DNA from: Bacilli bacterium
Lineage (GTDB): Bacteria > Bacillota > Bacilli > Tumebacillales > JAQBPP01
Assembly (NCBI GenBank): GCA_028287455.1
Contig: JAQBPP010000141.1
Coordinates: forward strand, 1 to 9,870
DNA: 9,870 bases
Direction of reading: 5' to 3'
A model generated the notes under the pieces. That model was not told where the DNA came from and did not search any database. It saw nothing but the letters and a program-made list of their open reading frames with translations. Below, piece by piece: positions 1-6,372 of the stretch; the first letter of the stretch is position 1, and every line of letters begins with the position of its first letter. The position numbers were made by a program, and so were the translations under genes.

Positions 1-906
1 AATGATCTTAAGCAATTGTACAAAGACGTCCCAGCCCCCAGGACACCAGTATTGCAACCGGCTGTAGATCAGGATACGAAACCTGTCGAGCCGCTTTTAC
101 GCACGACGCAAATAACAAACTCGCGCGCCGCTGAACAACCTGCCCGAATGTCTGAGCGGTCGAAGGCCGCCCTTAAACGATATGCCCCTCTCTTTTACAC
201 CCGTCGTTCCGTCACAATTGGAGCGATTAGTTTTGCAGTGCTGCTATGCGCAGCGGCAGGGTTTTGGATCTCGCGTTCCGCTGCTGGCCAGGTTGCCATG
301 CCAGATTTGCACGGTCAAACTGCTGATCAGGCCAACGTGAAATTGCAAAAGCTGGGCTGGCATGGCCATGTGGTTGTGTCAAAGGTGCCCAGTTCAGCCG
401 CACAAGATGGCAGCATTGTCGAAGAAACACCAGACGCCGGGTCAAAGATTAAATTATCACAAACGATATATCTTAAAGTTGCGAATCAGGCGAGTGATCC
501 AAACAAAACGGCCGACTTCACTGGACAAGATGCGTCACTCATTTATGCAAAACTCATTCAGGCAGGTGTGCCTGCTGCCAACATCACGCTGAAAGCACAG
601 CCTTCCGCAAATTCAGCAGGTATGGTGCTCTCGCAGAACCCGGCAGCCGATTCGCAATTTGATCCGCAGACAGCACCTGTCGAACTGGATGTCGCCGTTC
701 CGGCCGGAGAAGCACTGGTGCCCGGAGTTCTCAATCTAAATGTAGACGCTGCAGGACAACTACTGATTCAGAACGGGCTTCATTATCATTACACAATCGA
801 TCGTTCCGGCGGGACTCCAAATACAGTGGCCGACCAGGACATTCCACCAGGCCGCGTAGTTCCGAACGGATCAACTGTAGAATTGCATGTAGCTAATTCA
901 GGGTGA
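1..906 (+). CDS. PASTA-repeat membrane protein, C-terminal part (probable tail of a PrkC/Stk1-type Ser/Thr kinase), 5' end outside the window
   Basis: The reading frame is open to the left edge (N-D-L-K-Q precedes the TTG at 16), and that TTG has no ribosome binding site, so I treat the gene as partial. Residue numbers count from position 16. Residues 1-64 are polar and end in a basic stretch (K-R-Y-A-P-L-F-Y-T-R-R). A transmembrane helix follows at about 65-86. Three PASTA-like repeats come next, at about 92-156, 163-228 and 233-294. Each has the small beta-alpha-beta pattern, and each ends in a P-D/A-x-G-S/P-like turn followed by a V-x-L-x-V-A strand. PASTA repeats outside the membrane bind peptidoglycan fragments or lipid II, and in Bacillota they mostly belong to PrkC/Stk1 kinases. 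The kinase domain would lie upstream and is not visible, so a kinase-free PASTA protein cannot be excluded. The stop overlaps the converging lipoprotein reading frame by 14 nt. Confidence 0.8.
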   Translation, partial: NDLKQLYKDVPAPRTPVLQPAVDQDTKPVEPLLRTTQITNSRAAEQPARMSERSKAALKRYAPLFYTRRSVTIGAISFAVLLCAAAGFWISRSAAGQVAMPDLHGQTADQANVKLQKLGWHGHVVVSKVPSSAAQDGSIVEETPDAGSKIKLSQTIYLKVANQASDPNKTADFTGQDASLIYAKLIQAGVPAANITLKAQPSANSAGMVLSQNPAADSQFDPQTAPVELDVAVPAGEALVPGVLNLNVDAAGQLLIQNGLHYHYTIDRSGGTPNTVADQDIPPGRVVPNGSTVELHVANSG

Positions 907-1651
907 AATTCTGTTCATTTTCAACGTTAGAAAAACCAACTGAACCGCCATCGTACATAATTTCAGTCTGTACTGGCGAAATTGGGGTAATTCCTAGGTA
1001 TCCAACCAATGAGAGTGTGGTTGGAGCAGAAATAACAATACTGTCTTTGACAGGAAAATCTCCTTTGTCGTCAGATCGGACTTTATAGATCGTCCCATCG
1101 GAATTGTAATAAGACAGGCTTCCCCCTTGTCCAAAGCTGTTTGACGGATTCATGGCTGTGATTTTTGAAGGAATTATGGTAACAGGTTGCGAACCAGGTG
1201 TGACTCGAAGCATGAGTACAAATGGCGAATAGGCCCCACGGATTGGATTGATCCCTTGTAATTCCTGGTTGCCTACAAAAGTATTGTCTTATCAGTTTGA
1301 TAAAGAGAAACATCAATCTTCGGCTCAACGGCGGATCTGAAAACATCTACAGATACGTGAATGTATGTTCCAGCATGGAATGTTTGGTTTGGCTTAGGAT
1401 CGTTGACCACAATCGTAGACTTGTCCGATGATGCAGCATCGGTAGACGATACAGGGACATTCGCTGATACGGGCGGGATTTGATTTGTTGGAAGGGTGCC
1501 TACAGTTTGAGGTTGGGTGTTTGAAGGAAGTGTATGCTCAGGGGGGCTCATGATCCTATCTTGTACAAGAGCAGATTTTGTGGAACTTAGTACAACCTGC
1601 TATGATAGCTGAAAATGCTGACATATAAAACAAAGTAACGAGTTTGTTCAT
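893..1651 (-). pseudogene. Putative lipoprotein gene interrupted by two compensating 1-nt frameshifts
   Basis: The ATG at 1651 is preceded by a good ribosome binding site (GAAGGTGAG). It begins a lipoprotein signal peptide: M-N-K, then a hydrophobic core, then the lipobox I-A-G-C with Cys at residue 20. That frame stops 12 residues after the Cys. From the A4 run (T4 on the given strand, 1576-1579) the frame shifted by one base continues as a Pro/Thr/Ser/Gln-rich linker and the start of a domain containing V-N-D-P-K-P-N-Q-T-F. It hits a stop just after a T4 run (A4 at 1277-1280). Adding one base there restores a third segment that reads down to the stop at 893. The first and third segments share one frame, and start to stop is exactly 253 codons, so the two indels cancel. 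The repaired product is a secreted lipoprotein of about 252 residues with a probable beta-rich domain. I do not recognise the family. The indels may be real decay or sequencing error. Confidence 0.6.
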
Positions 1652-1794
1652 TTATGCTCACCTTCATTCAATTTGGTAAATCAGCCGATACAATAGACGT
1701 TCAGGCGAAATTTCTTGTTACAAATGACCGATCAGGATTGAACACATAGGACAAGTGTTTAATCAGCATATTTCGCTGGATATTGCAAACGCAA

Positions 1795-1824
1795 ACTATA
1801 TAAGTTAAAATAAGAACAAGTAAA
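1795..1824 (-). promoter_or_regulatory. Possible sigma-A promoter upstream of the lipoprotein gene
   Basis: On the minus strand TTTACT (1824-1819) and TATAGT (1800-1795) are separated by 18 bases, giving 4/6 and 5/6 matches to the housekeeping consensus. Transcription would run toward the lipoprotein start at 1651 through a leader of roughly 140 nt. The region is AT-rich, so a chance match is possible. Confidence 0.25.
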
Positions 1825-1869
1825 GGTGTTTGGACACACCTACCTCCTGTGATCAGAATTTACTAAGCG

Positions 1870-1898
1870 ATGCCCTTGGTGATGCGCACCAAGGGCAT
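1870..1898. terminator. Strong 12-bp perfect hairpin, possible terminator
   Basis: The arm ATGCCCTTGGTG (1870-1881) is followed by a 5-nt loop (ATGCG) and its perfect complement (1887-1898). A further AAGCG (1865-1869) can pair with CGCTT (1909-1913) around it. The hairpin lies 7 nt past the stop of the small minus-strand ORF at 1905, which would suit a terminator. Neither side has a proper T-run: TATACTTT follows on the plus strand and CGCTTAGT on the minus strand. It could instead be a processing or stabilising stem. The structure is certain, the role is not. Confidence 0.45.
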
Positions 1899-1904
1899 TA
1901 TACT

Positions 1905-2006
1905 TTAACGCTTGTTATTTCTGCCGTTGGCTAAATTTATTATCGCAATCACTAGTGACAATCCTAAGAAAATTGTTGATGCAACATAGTAGGTCGATGC
2001 CGACAC
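1905..2006 (-). CDS. Possible 33-residue single-span membrane peptide
   Basis: A GTG at 2006 is preceded, 5 nt away, by the Shine-Dalgarno-like GGGAAGGGAG. It opens a 33-residue frame: a short polar start (S-A-S-T-Y-Y), a hydrophobic segment of about 18 residues rich in Ile/Leu/Val, and a basic tail (G-R-N-N-K-R) before TAA. The hydrophobic-then-positive pattern fits a small inner-membrane peptide with its C-terminus in the cytoplasm. The same frame is open upstream to 2120 and also reads plausibly (F-T-W-Q-V-K-V-V-A-P), but has no ATG/GTG/TTG start with a binding site. It may therefore be the 3' remnant of a longer gene instead. A strong hairpin follows the stop. I do not recognise a family. 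Confidence 0.35.
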   Translation of the reverse strand: MSASTYYVASTIFLGLSLVIAIINLANGRNNKR

Positions 2007-2203
2007 GTCCGCTCCCTTCCCAGGAGTAGGCGCAACAACCTTTACTTGCCATGTAAAATTATACCATAACCCCAGTATGTTAAAACATAAATCTTCCAGG
2101 AAAATTAAATAAATAATAGCTTATGTGTTAAAATATGACACCTTAATCACTAAAGAAATGTCTACAACGAGACCAACCGTCACCAGATAAATGTTATTTC
2201 TTA

Positions 2204-2767
2204 TCACACATCCGCGAAAAACCCGCTCTTCACCGTCCACGTATCCACATCAATGACTGCCAAGTCAGGCAGTTTAATCGACTTCCATTCAGCAGCAGTG
2301 AGCCTTCTTCCTTTTAATCTACTGAACCACACAGTCAAAATTCTGCCGTGCGAGACGATTGCCGTCGAGACTCCTCCCGCCCTGCGGACAATGTCTTTCA
2401 CCCCTTGTTCAATGCGATTTCCTGCCAATTCGTAATCCTCAAAATCCGGATCTGGGCATCCCTCTAGAAAGGCACCTACACGGTGCTCAAATTCTGCAGA
2501 GCTAAGAAATCCTGTGTTTATCTGCAATTCACGCAAGGCCAGGTGAGATTCCATTTTTAACGACAACGCATCCGCAATAATTGTGGCAGTTTGTTCGGCT
2601 TTGGGCTCTGGACTGTGATAGATCGTAGAAACATCTGGCCATGATTCCGCAGCGATCAACTCCAATGTAGAACGTTCGCCTTCCTTTGACAACGGCCACT
2701 CTTGAGCTGGCACGTTAGGATCTATCTCCACCTGAGCATGTCGAATGACATAGAGATTAGGCAACAT
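2204..2767 (-). CDS. Histidine phosphatase (phosphoglycerate mutase-like) family protein
   Basis: A 187-residue protein of the branch-1 histidine phosphatase superfamily, cytosolic with no signal peptide. The N-terminal catalytic motif is R9-H10-A-Q, where H10 is the phosphate-accepting His. Next comes the S-P-x-x-x-A-E-Q-T-A signature (52-61), the family Glu in L-R-E-L (E80), and the second His in S-H140-G. The basic residue normally seen as Arg in S-P-x-x-R-A is Lys56 here, a modest variation. The substrate cannot be told from sequence. I chose the ATG at 2767 because GGAAAAGGGG precedes it with good spacing and it puts the R-H motif at the usual distance from the N-terminus. An ATG at 2797 gives 10 extra residues but its binding site is too close. 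It diverges from the MraY-like gene across 190 nt that contain a 21-bp inverted repeat. Confidence 0.85.
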   Translation of the reverse strand: MLPNLYVIRHAQVEIDPNVPAQEWPLSKEGERSTLELIAAESWPDVSTIYHSPEPKAEQTATIIADALSLKMESHLALRELQINTGFLSSAEFEHRVGAFLEGCPDPDFEDYELAGNRIEQGVKDIVRRAGGVSTAIVSHGRILTVWFSRLKGRRLTAAEWKSIKLPDLAVIDVDTWTVKSGFFADV

Positions 2768-2850
2768 GTATACCCCTTTTCCAAAACATTCTCTCATTTC
2801 CTCTCACAAAGTACCATAACTTGGTAGAATGAGAATACATATAGAATTGA

Positions 2851-2921
2851 GAAAAAACAGTCGTTCCTTTCTTGCTCCGGTTGCGGGCAAAAGTCGCGGC
2901 GAAAGGAACGACTGTTTTTTC
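2851..2921. repeat. Perfect 21-bp inverted repeat with A6/T6 ends (bidirectional terminator-like or attenuator stem)
   Basis: The left arm (2851-2871) begins G-A6-CAGTCGTTCC and is exactly complementary to the right arm (2901-2921), which ends in T6-C. The 29-nt loop can itself fold (TTGC-T-CCG with CGG-GCAA, about 2872-2890). The plus-strand transcript would form a stem ending in a U-run, as in a rho-independent terminator, and so would the minus-strand transcript. It sits between two diverging genes, 36 nt before the GTG of the MraY-like gene. A terminator is unexpected there, so an attenuator, a barrier or a small mobile remnant are all possible. Confidence 0.7.
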
Positions 2922-2957
2922 CGTTACTGACGGTAACTCTCCAAAGGATGTGAAGCT

Positions 2958-3917
2958 GTGCCGAATCTAGTGCTGATTTCGATTCTTGCATTTGTGCTGG
3001 TTGCCTTGTTGACCCCCTTTTTGATCCAACTGTTAAAACATCTTGGCTTAACTCAGCCGATTCGCAAGGAACTGCCGCCGGGCATTCAGGCCAAGATCGG
3101 CACGCCGCTGATGACCGGGCTGGTTTTCATGATAGGCGTGGGGATTGCCAGTTGGTTTTATCGCGATCCTTTGGTGTATTTTTTAAGTATTGCTTTTCTG
3201 CTGTTTGGATTCATCGGTTTTATTGACGACTTCTGGAAAGCTTCGCGTCAGGATCCTGGTGGCGTATCGGGCAGAACAAAACTGGTTTTACAGTTCTTGT
3301 TTACCGGCGCTTTGTTGTATTATCTGCACGTGCAGTCTTACTTGTCCACGACGGTGCCGATTTATAAACACCTGTCGCTGGATCTGAGCCCGTGGCTGTT
3401 CTTTTTACTGGCTGCCTTATTTATTGTAGGATCAGCGAATGCGATCAATTTCACAGATGGGTTGGACGGGCTATTGAGCGTAGTGGCAATTCCGACTTAC
3501 TTTTTCTTTTTCCTGATTTCAGAGAGAGGTGCGGTTCAAGCGTTTTGCCTGGTGATGATCGCGTGTTTAGCGGGGTTCCTCCTTTACAATGCATTCCCGG
3601 CAAAAGGATTCATGGGGGACACGGGGTCGCTGGCGATCGGAGGGTCGCTGGCGTTTCTCGCCATTTTGGAACAGGTGGAAATTCTGATTCCTCTGCTGTT
3701 TATCATCTATTTCGCGGAGCAGCTCTCCGTCATTATTCAGGTGGCTTATTATAAACTGACAAGCTCCAGGATCTTCAGAATGTCACCCATCCATTACCAT
3801 TACGGCTTGAAATACGGCTGGAGCGAAAATAAAATCGTACTGATTTTCGGCATCGTTTCCTGGGTGGCCGCTTTGCTGTCTGCTGCGTATGTCAAAGGGA
3901 TCCTGTCACTCGTTTAG
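2958..3917 (+). CDS. MraY-family phospho-N-acetylmuramoyl-pentapeptide-transferase-like membrane protein, probable paralogue
   Basis: A 319-residue, roughly ten-span membrane protein, about the usual length for MraY. That enzyme moves phospho-MurNAc-pentapeptide from UDP to undecaprenyl phosphate to make lipid I. Family motifs appear in order: K-I-G-T-P-L-M-T-G (46-54), F-I-D90-D91-F-W-K with the Mg-binding Asp pair, N-A-I-N-F-T-D-G-L-D-G-L (161-172), F-M-G-D221-T-G-S, and R-I-F-R-M-S-P-I-H (271-279). The last motif departs from the family. The usual H-H-H-Y-E-L reads H279-Y-H-Y-G-L, so one His and the Glu are replaced, and M-T-G replaces M-G-G. There is no dcw gene nearby, so I infer a second MraY copy, perhaps for a specialised wall or another sugar-lipid. 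The GTG start has AAAGGATG upstream. Its 3' end overlaps the cobT-bluB end by 26 nt. Confidence 0.85.
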   Translation: MPNLVLISILAFVLVALLTPFLIQLLKHLGLTQPIRKELPPGIQAKIGTPLMTGLVFMIGVGIASWFYRDPLVYFLSIAFLLFGFIGFIDDFWKASRQDPGGVSGRTKLVLQFLFTGALLYYLHVQSYLSTTVPIYKHLSLDLSPWLFFLLAALFIVGSANAINFTDGLDGLLSVVAIPTYFFFFLISERGAVQAFCLVMIACLAGFLLYNAFPAKGFMGDTGSLAIGGSLAFLAILEQVEILIPLLFIIYFAEQLSVIIQVAYYKLTSSRIFRMSPIHYHYGLKYGWSENKIVLIFGIVSWVAALLSAAYVKGILSLV

Positions 3918-5697
3918 GATCCCACTGATTATAAAAGACGAGCTCCGGCAGCTTAAGCCGTTTCCCCCATCCGACCCGCTCCAACACCGGAATTTCGGGA
4001 AAATAGGGGGTAAAGCCGACTGTCAGCAGCGCAACAGGATCCACGTGCGCCGGAATCTGCAAGATTCGCCGAACATCTTCCATCTGATAAATGCTGATCC
4101 ATCCGACCGCTACCCCTTCGGTGCGCGCGGCGAGCCATAAATTTTCAATGGCGCACGATGTCGACATCAAATCGGTTTCAGGGATTGTATTGCGTCCGAG
4201 CACATGGGGGCCGCCGCGCATGTGATCGCAGGTAACACAAATGGTCAAAGGGGCTTGCAATAACCCTTCGAGCTTGAGCCGCAGATAATAGTCGCGCTTG
4301 TCGTCTGCGTAATGAATGGAAGCTGCCTCGCGTTCCTTGTCGACGACCGCAAATAACTCCTGGTGGATCTTTCTGTCGTCAATCAAAATAAAGTTCCATG
4401 GCTGCATGTAGCCGACAGACGGTCCATGGTGCGCGGCCTGCAAAATTCGAGCCAGCACCTGTTCAGGAACCGGGTTTGGCAAGTAAACTCGGATATCGCG
4501 GCGGGCGAGAATCGCTTTGTACACTGCATCTCGTTCTGCTGCAGAAAAATCGGATTGGGTTGGCGTAGGCGGGTCTTGACGTTCAGTTTCCGGACCTGCA
4601 GCTTCCTGCTGCTGTTGCAGTTCGCTGCCGACGTGCGCCTGATGCGGATGGGACACGCGCGCATCCTCAAACGTCGCCATTTCGGACATCAACTTGCAGG
4701 CATTCTGCAAAATCGGCAGCATCATTAACGCACCGGTTCCTTCGCCTACCCGCATGTTCAAATCAAGACAAGCGGTCAATCCCAACTCCTGCAAGACTGC
4801 AGAATGGCCTGTTTCTGCAGAGCAGTGGGACGCGATGAGGTACGCTTTGACTAATGGGTTGAAACAAGCTGCCAGCAGTGCAGCAACACCTGTGATAAAA
4901 CCGTCGAGCAGCACCGGCACTTGCTTAGCAGCGCATGCGAGGATAGCCCCGGTTAGAGCGGCAATTTCAAAGCCACCGATTTTCACTAATAAATCCCATG
5001 GATCCAATGGGTTTGGCTGATGAAGCAGGAGTGCCTCGCGGATGACCTGTCGTTTCTTCTGCTGCTGGCTCTGCGAGATCCCAGTGCCTGCCCCAACCAT
5101 TTCCGCTACCGTTTTGTTGCACAAAACAGCAGCCAATGCAGCGCTTGTGGTGGTATTGCCGATGCCCATTTCCCCTAATGTGACCAGGCGAGCTCCACAC
5201 TTAATCGCTTCATTCGCTGTCTCTATGCCAACCAATACACTGTGTTCTGCCTGTGCCAGCGTCATGGCCTGCGCTTCTGTGAAATTGGCAGTCCCCAGAC
5301 CTGCTTTGCGCACCACGATATTTGGATGACGCACTGGGGTGGACACCCCAACATCCACCAGCCACAGCCTGGACTCACAGGCCCGGGCCAGCACGCTGCT
5401 CATCGCAGTACCCATCGCAATGTTGACAGCCATTTCCTCAGTAACTTCTGCACCGTACGCAGACACGCCTTCTGCCGCAACCCCGTGGTCGGCAGCAAAA
5501 ATAAGCGTGGCGGCAGGTGATGCCACTGGCACTAATAAGCCTGTAATTTGGCTAAGTTGTACAAGCAGCGGCTCGAGCTTGCCTAAGCTGCCAAGCGGCT
5601 TTGTCAGGTTATCCAGCCGGTGCTGCGCTTCCTTGCCCACTGCTTCCCACACTGGACGGATCTCACGGCAAACCGCGCGTATTTGTTCCTCCATCAT
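3892..5697 (-). CDS. CobT-BluB fusion: nicotinate-nucleotide:DMB phosphoribosyltransferase joined to 5,6-dimethylbenzimidazole synthase
   Basis: 601 residues in two complete domains. Residues 1-346 are CobT: L-D-N-L-T-K-P-L-G-S-L-G-K-L-E (28-42), A-A-D-H-G-V-A-A-E-G-V-S (68-79), G-E-M-G-I-G-N-T-T-T-S (175-185), D-L-L-V-K-I-G-G (235-242) and V-G-E319-G-T-G, where E319 matches the catalytic Glu near 317 in Salmonella CobT. A Gln/Glu/Pro-rich linker (about 347-385, with Q4) leads into BluB (about 386-601): R-R-D401-I-R, P-S-V-G-Y-M-Q-P-W (426-434), M-S-T-S-C-A-I-E-N-L-W-L-A-A-R (511-525) and G-W-I-S535-I. By spacing, D401 and S535 match the Asp32/Ser167 pair reported for Sinorhizobium BluB. BluB makes DMB from FMNH2 and O2, and CobT turns it into alpha-ribazole phosphate for cobalamin. 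The start has GGAGAGG 5 nt upstream. It lies 48 nt after the hydrolase gene and is probably co-transcribed with it. No cobalamin riboswitch was seen. The protein is cytosolic. Confidence 0.93.
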   Translation of the reverse strand: MMEEQIRAVCREIRPVWEAVGKEAQHRLDNLTKPLGSLGKLEPLLVQLSQITGLLVPVASPAATLIFAADHGVAAEGVSAYGAEVTEEMAVNIAMGTAMSSVLARACESRLWLVDVGVSTPVRHPNIVVRKAGLGTANFTEAQAMTLAQAEHSVLVGIETANEAIKCGARLVTLGEMGIGNTTTSAALAAVLCNKTVAEMVGAGTGISQSQQQKKRQVIREALLLHQPNPLDPWDLLVKIGGFEIAALTGAILACAAKQVPVLLDGFITGVAALLAACFNPLVKAYLIASHCSAETGHSAVLQELGLTACLDLNMRVGEGTGALMMLPILQNACKLMSEMATFEDARVSHPHQAHVGSELQQQQEAAGPETERQDPPTPTQSDFSAAERDAVYKAILARRDIRVYLPNPVPEQVLARILQAAHHGPSVGYMQPWNFILIDDRKIHQELFAVVDKEREAASIHYADDKRDYYLRLKLEGLLQAPLTICVTCDHMRGGPHVLGRNTIPETDLMSTSCAIENLWLAARTEGVAVGWISIYQMEDVRRILQIPAHVDPVALLTVGFTPYFPEIPVLERVGWGKRLKLPELVFYNQWDPKRVTGSL

Positions 5698-5745
5698 GTT
5701 AACCTCTCCAGACTGCGGACTTGCTGTCCTGCCGCTTTTGCCCCT

Positions 5746-6372
5746 TTATACGCCTTCCAGCAAAAGCACCCGGGCCGGCGCGGCTTCTGTGCCCAGCAAT
5801 TTCAGCGGTGCCGCTATCAGCAAATATGATCCAGCCGGTACTTCCTGCAACCGAAGTCCCTCTATAATCACAACCCCTTGCGCAAACAACTGTTTGTGGG
5901 TTTCATGTTCCGGCTGGCTTCTTTCAATCCCCAGCGCATCGATGCCAACCAGCGCTACTCCCCGTTCGCATACATAGGCTGCTCCATCTGCGTTTAGATA
6001 AATGAAACCCGGATCGAACTCGGTTGACAAAGAGTTTCGTGTCTTAAATAACACTCGCTCACCTGCTTGCAACTCCAGAGATTCGAGATGTTCGCGGCCG
6101 ATTCCTTCCTCCACATGCGTCAGATCTGCCACGCGGCAAGGGCCCACCAATTGCTCCAGTGTAATCGACTCCAGGGTGCTTCCGCCTTCCACCATATGCA
6201 AAGGGGCATCTACATGCGTACCGGTATGCGCATCCATCTGAATGCGGGATTCTCTGGCAGTATGTGTATCAAAATCCTGGATCACATTGATGAGCGGCTG
6301 CTTCTCAGGTTTGTTTTTGTAGACAGGCATACCGGTAAAAATCGGCATCGAAATATCATACACTTGTCGCAA
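5746..6372 (-). CDS. Cyclase / arylformamidase-family metal-dependent hydrolase
   Basis: About 208 residues, the normal length for the KynB/isatin-hydrolase family (cyclase family). These enzymes open amide or cyclic-amide bonds with a metal centre. The signature H-T-G-T-H-V-D-A-P-L-H lies at 49-59 and supplies the metal ligands. The N-terminus V-Y-D-I-S-M-P-I and the later V-G-I-D-A-L-G-I-E and A-A-P-L-K-L-x-G-T-E-A-A-P-A-R blocks also fit. I chose the TTG at 6372: the family fold begins right there, GGGAA lies 7 nt upstream, and the overlap with the zwf stop is then only 17 nt. A GTG at 6363 is the alternative. An ATG at 6474 would overlap zwf by 119 nt and add unrelated residues. No kynurenine or tryptophan genes are nearby, so the substrate is open. 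Its place before cobT-bluB suggests a link to flavin-to-DMB chemistry (inference). Confidence 0.85.
   Translation of the reverse strand: MRQVYDISMPIFTGMPVYKNKPEKQPLINVIQDFDTHTARESRIQMDAHTGTHVDAPLHMVEGGSTLESITLEQLVGPCRVADLTHVEEGIGREHLESLELQAGERVLFKTRNSLSTEFDPGFIYLNADGAAYVCERGVALVGIDALGIERSQPEHETHKQLFAQGVVIIEGLRLQEVPAGSYLLIAAPLKLLGTEAAPARVLLLEGV

Larger units (their letters stand above)
1652..2203. other. Mostly non-coding interval between the lipoprotein gene and the histidine phosphatase gene
   Basis: About 550 bases with no long reading frame. It contains a possible minus-strand promoter (1795-1824), a 6-bp hairpin AGGTGT/ACACCT (1824-1841), an orphan AGGAGG on the minus strand (1848-1843), a strong 12-bp hairpin (1870-1898) and a possible small membrane-peptide ORF (1905-2006). 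From 2041 to 2203 it is AT-rich, and I see no clear terminator after the phosphatase stop. I saw no tRNA, riboswitch or IS end. Confidence 0.6.

Noticed and set aside
1837..1848. A perfect AGGAGG on the minus strand followed by a GTG frame of 26 codons
   Set aside because: The spacing to the GTG is only 3 nt, the peptide has no recognisable pattern, and no other start lies at a suitable distance.
2794..2991. A 65-codon minus-strand frame across the divergent gap
   Set aside because: It runs through the 21-bp inverted repeat and into the start of the MraY-like gene, has no ribosome binding site, and resembles no protein family.
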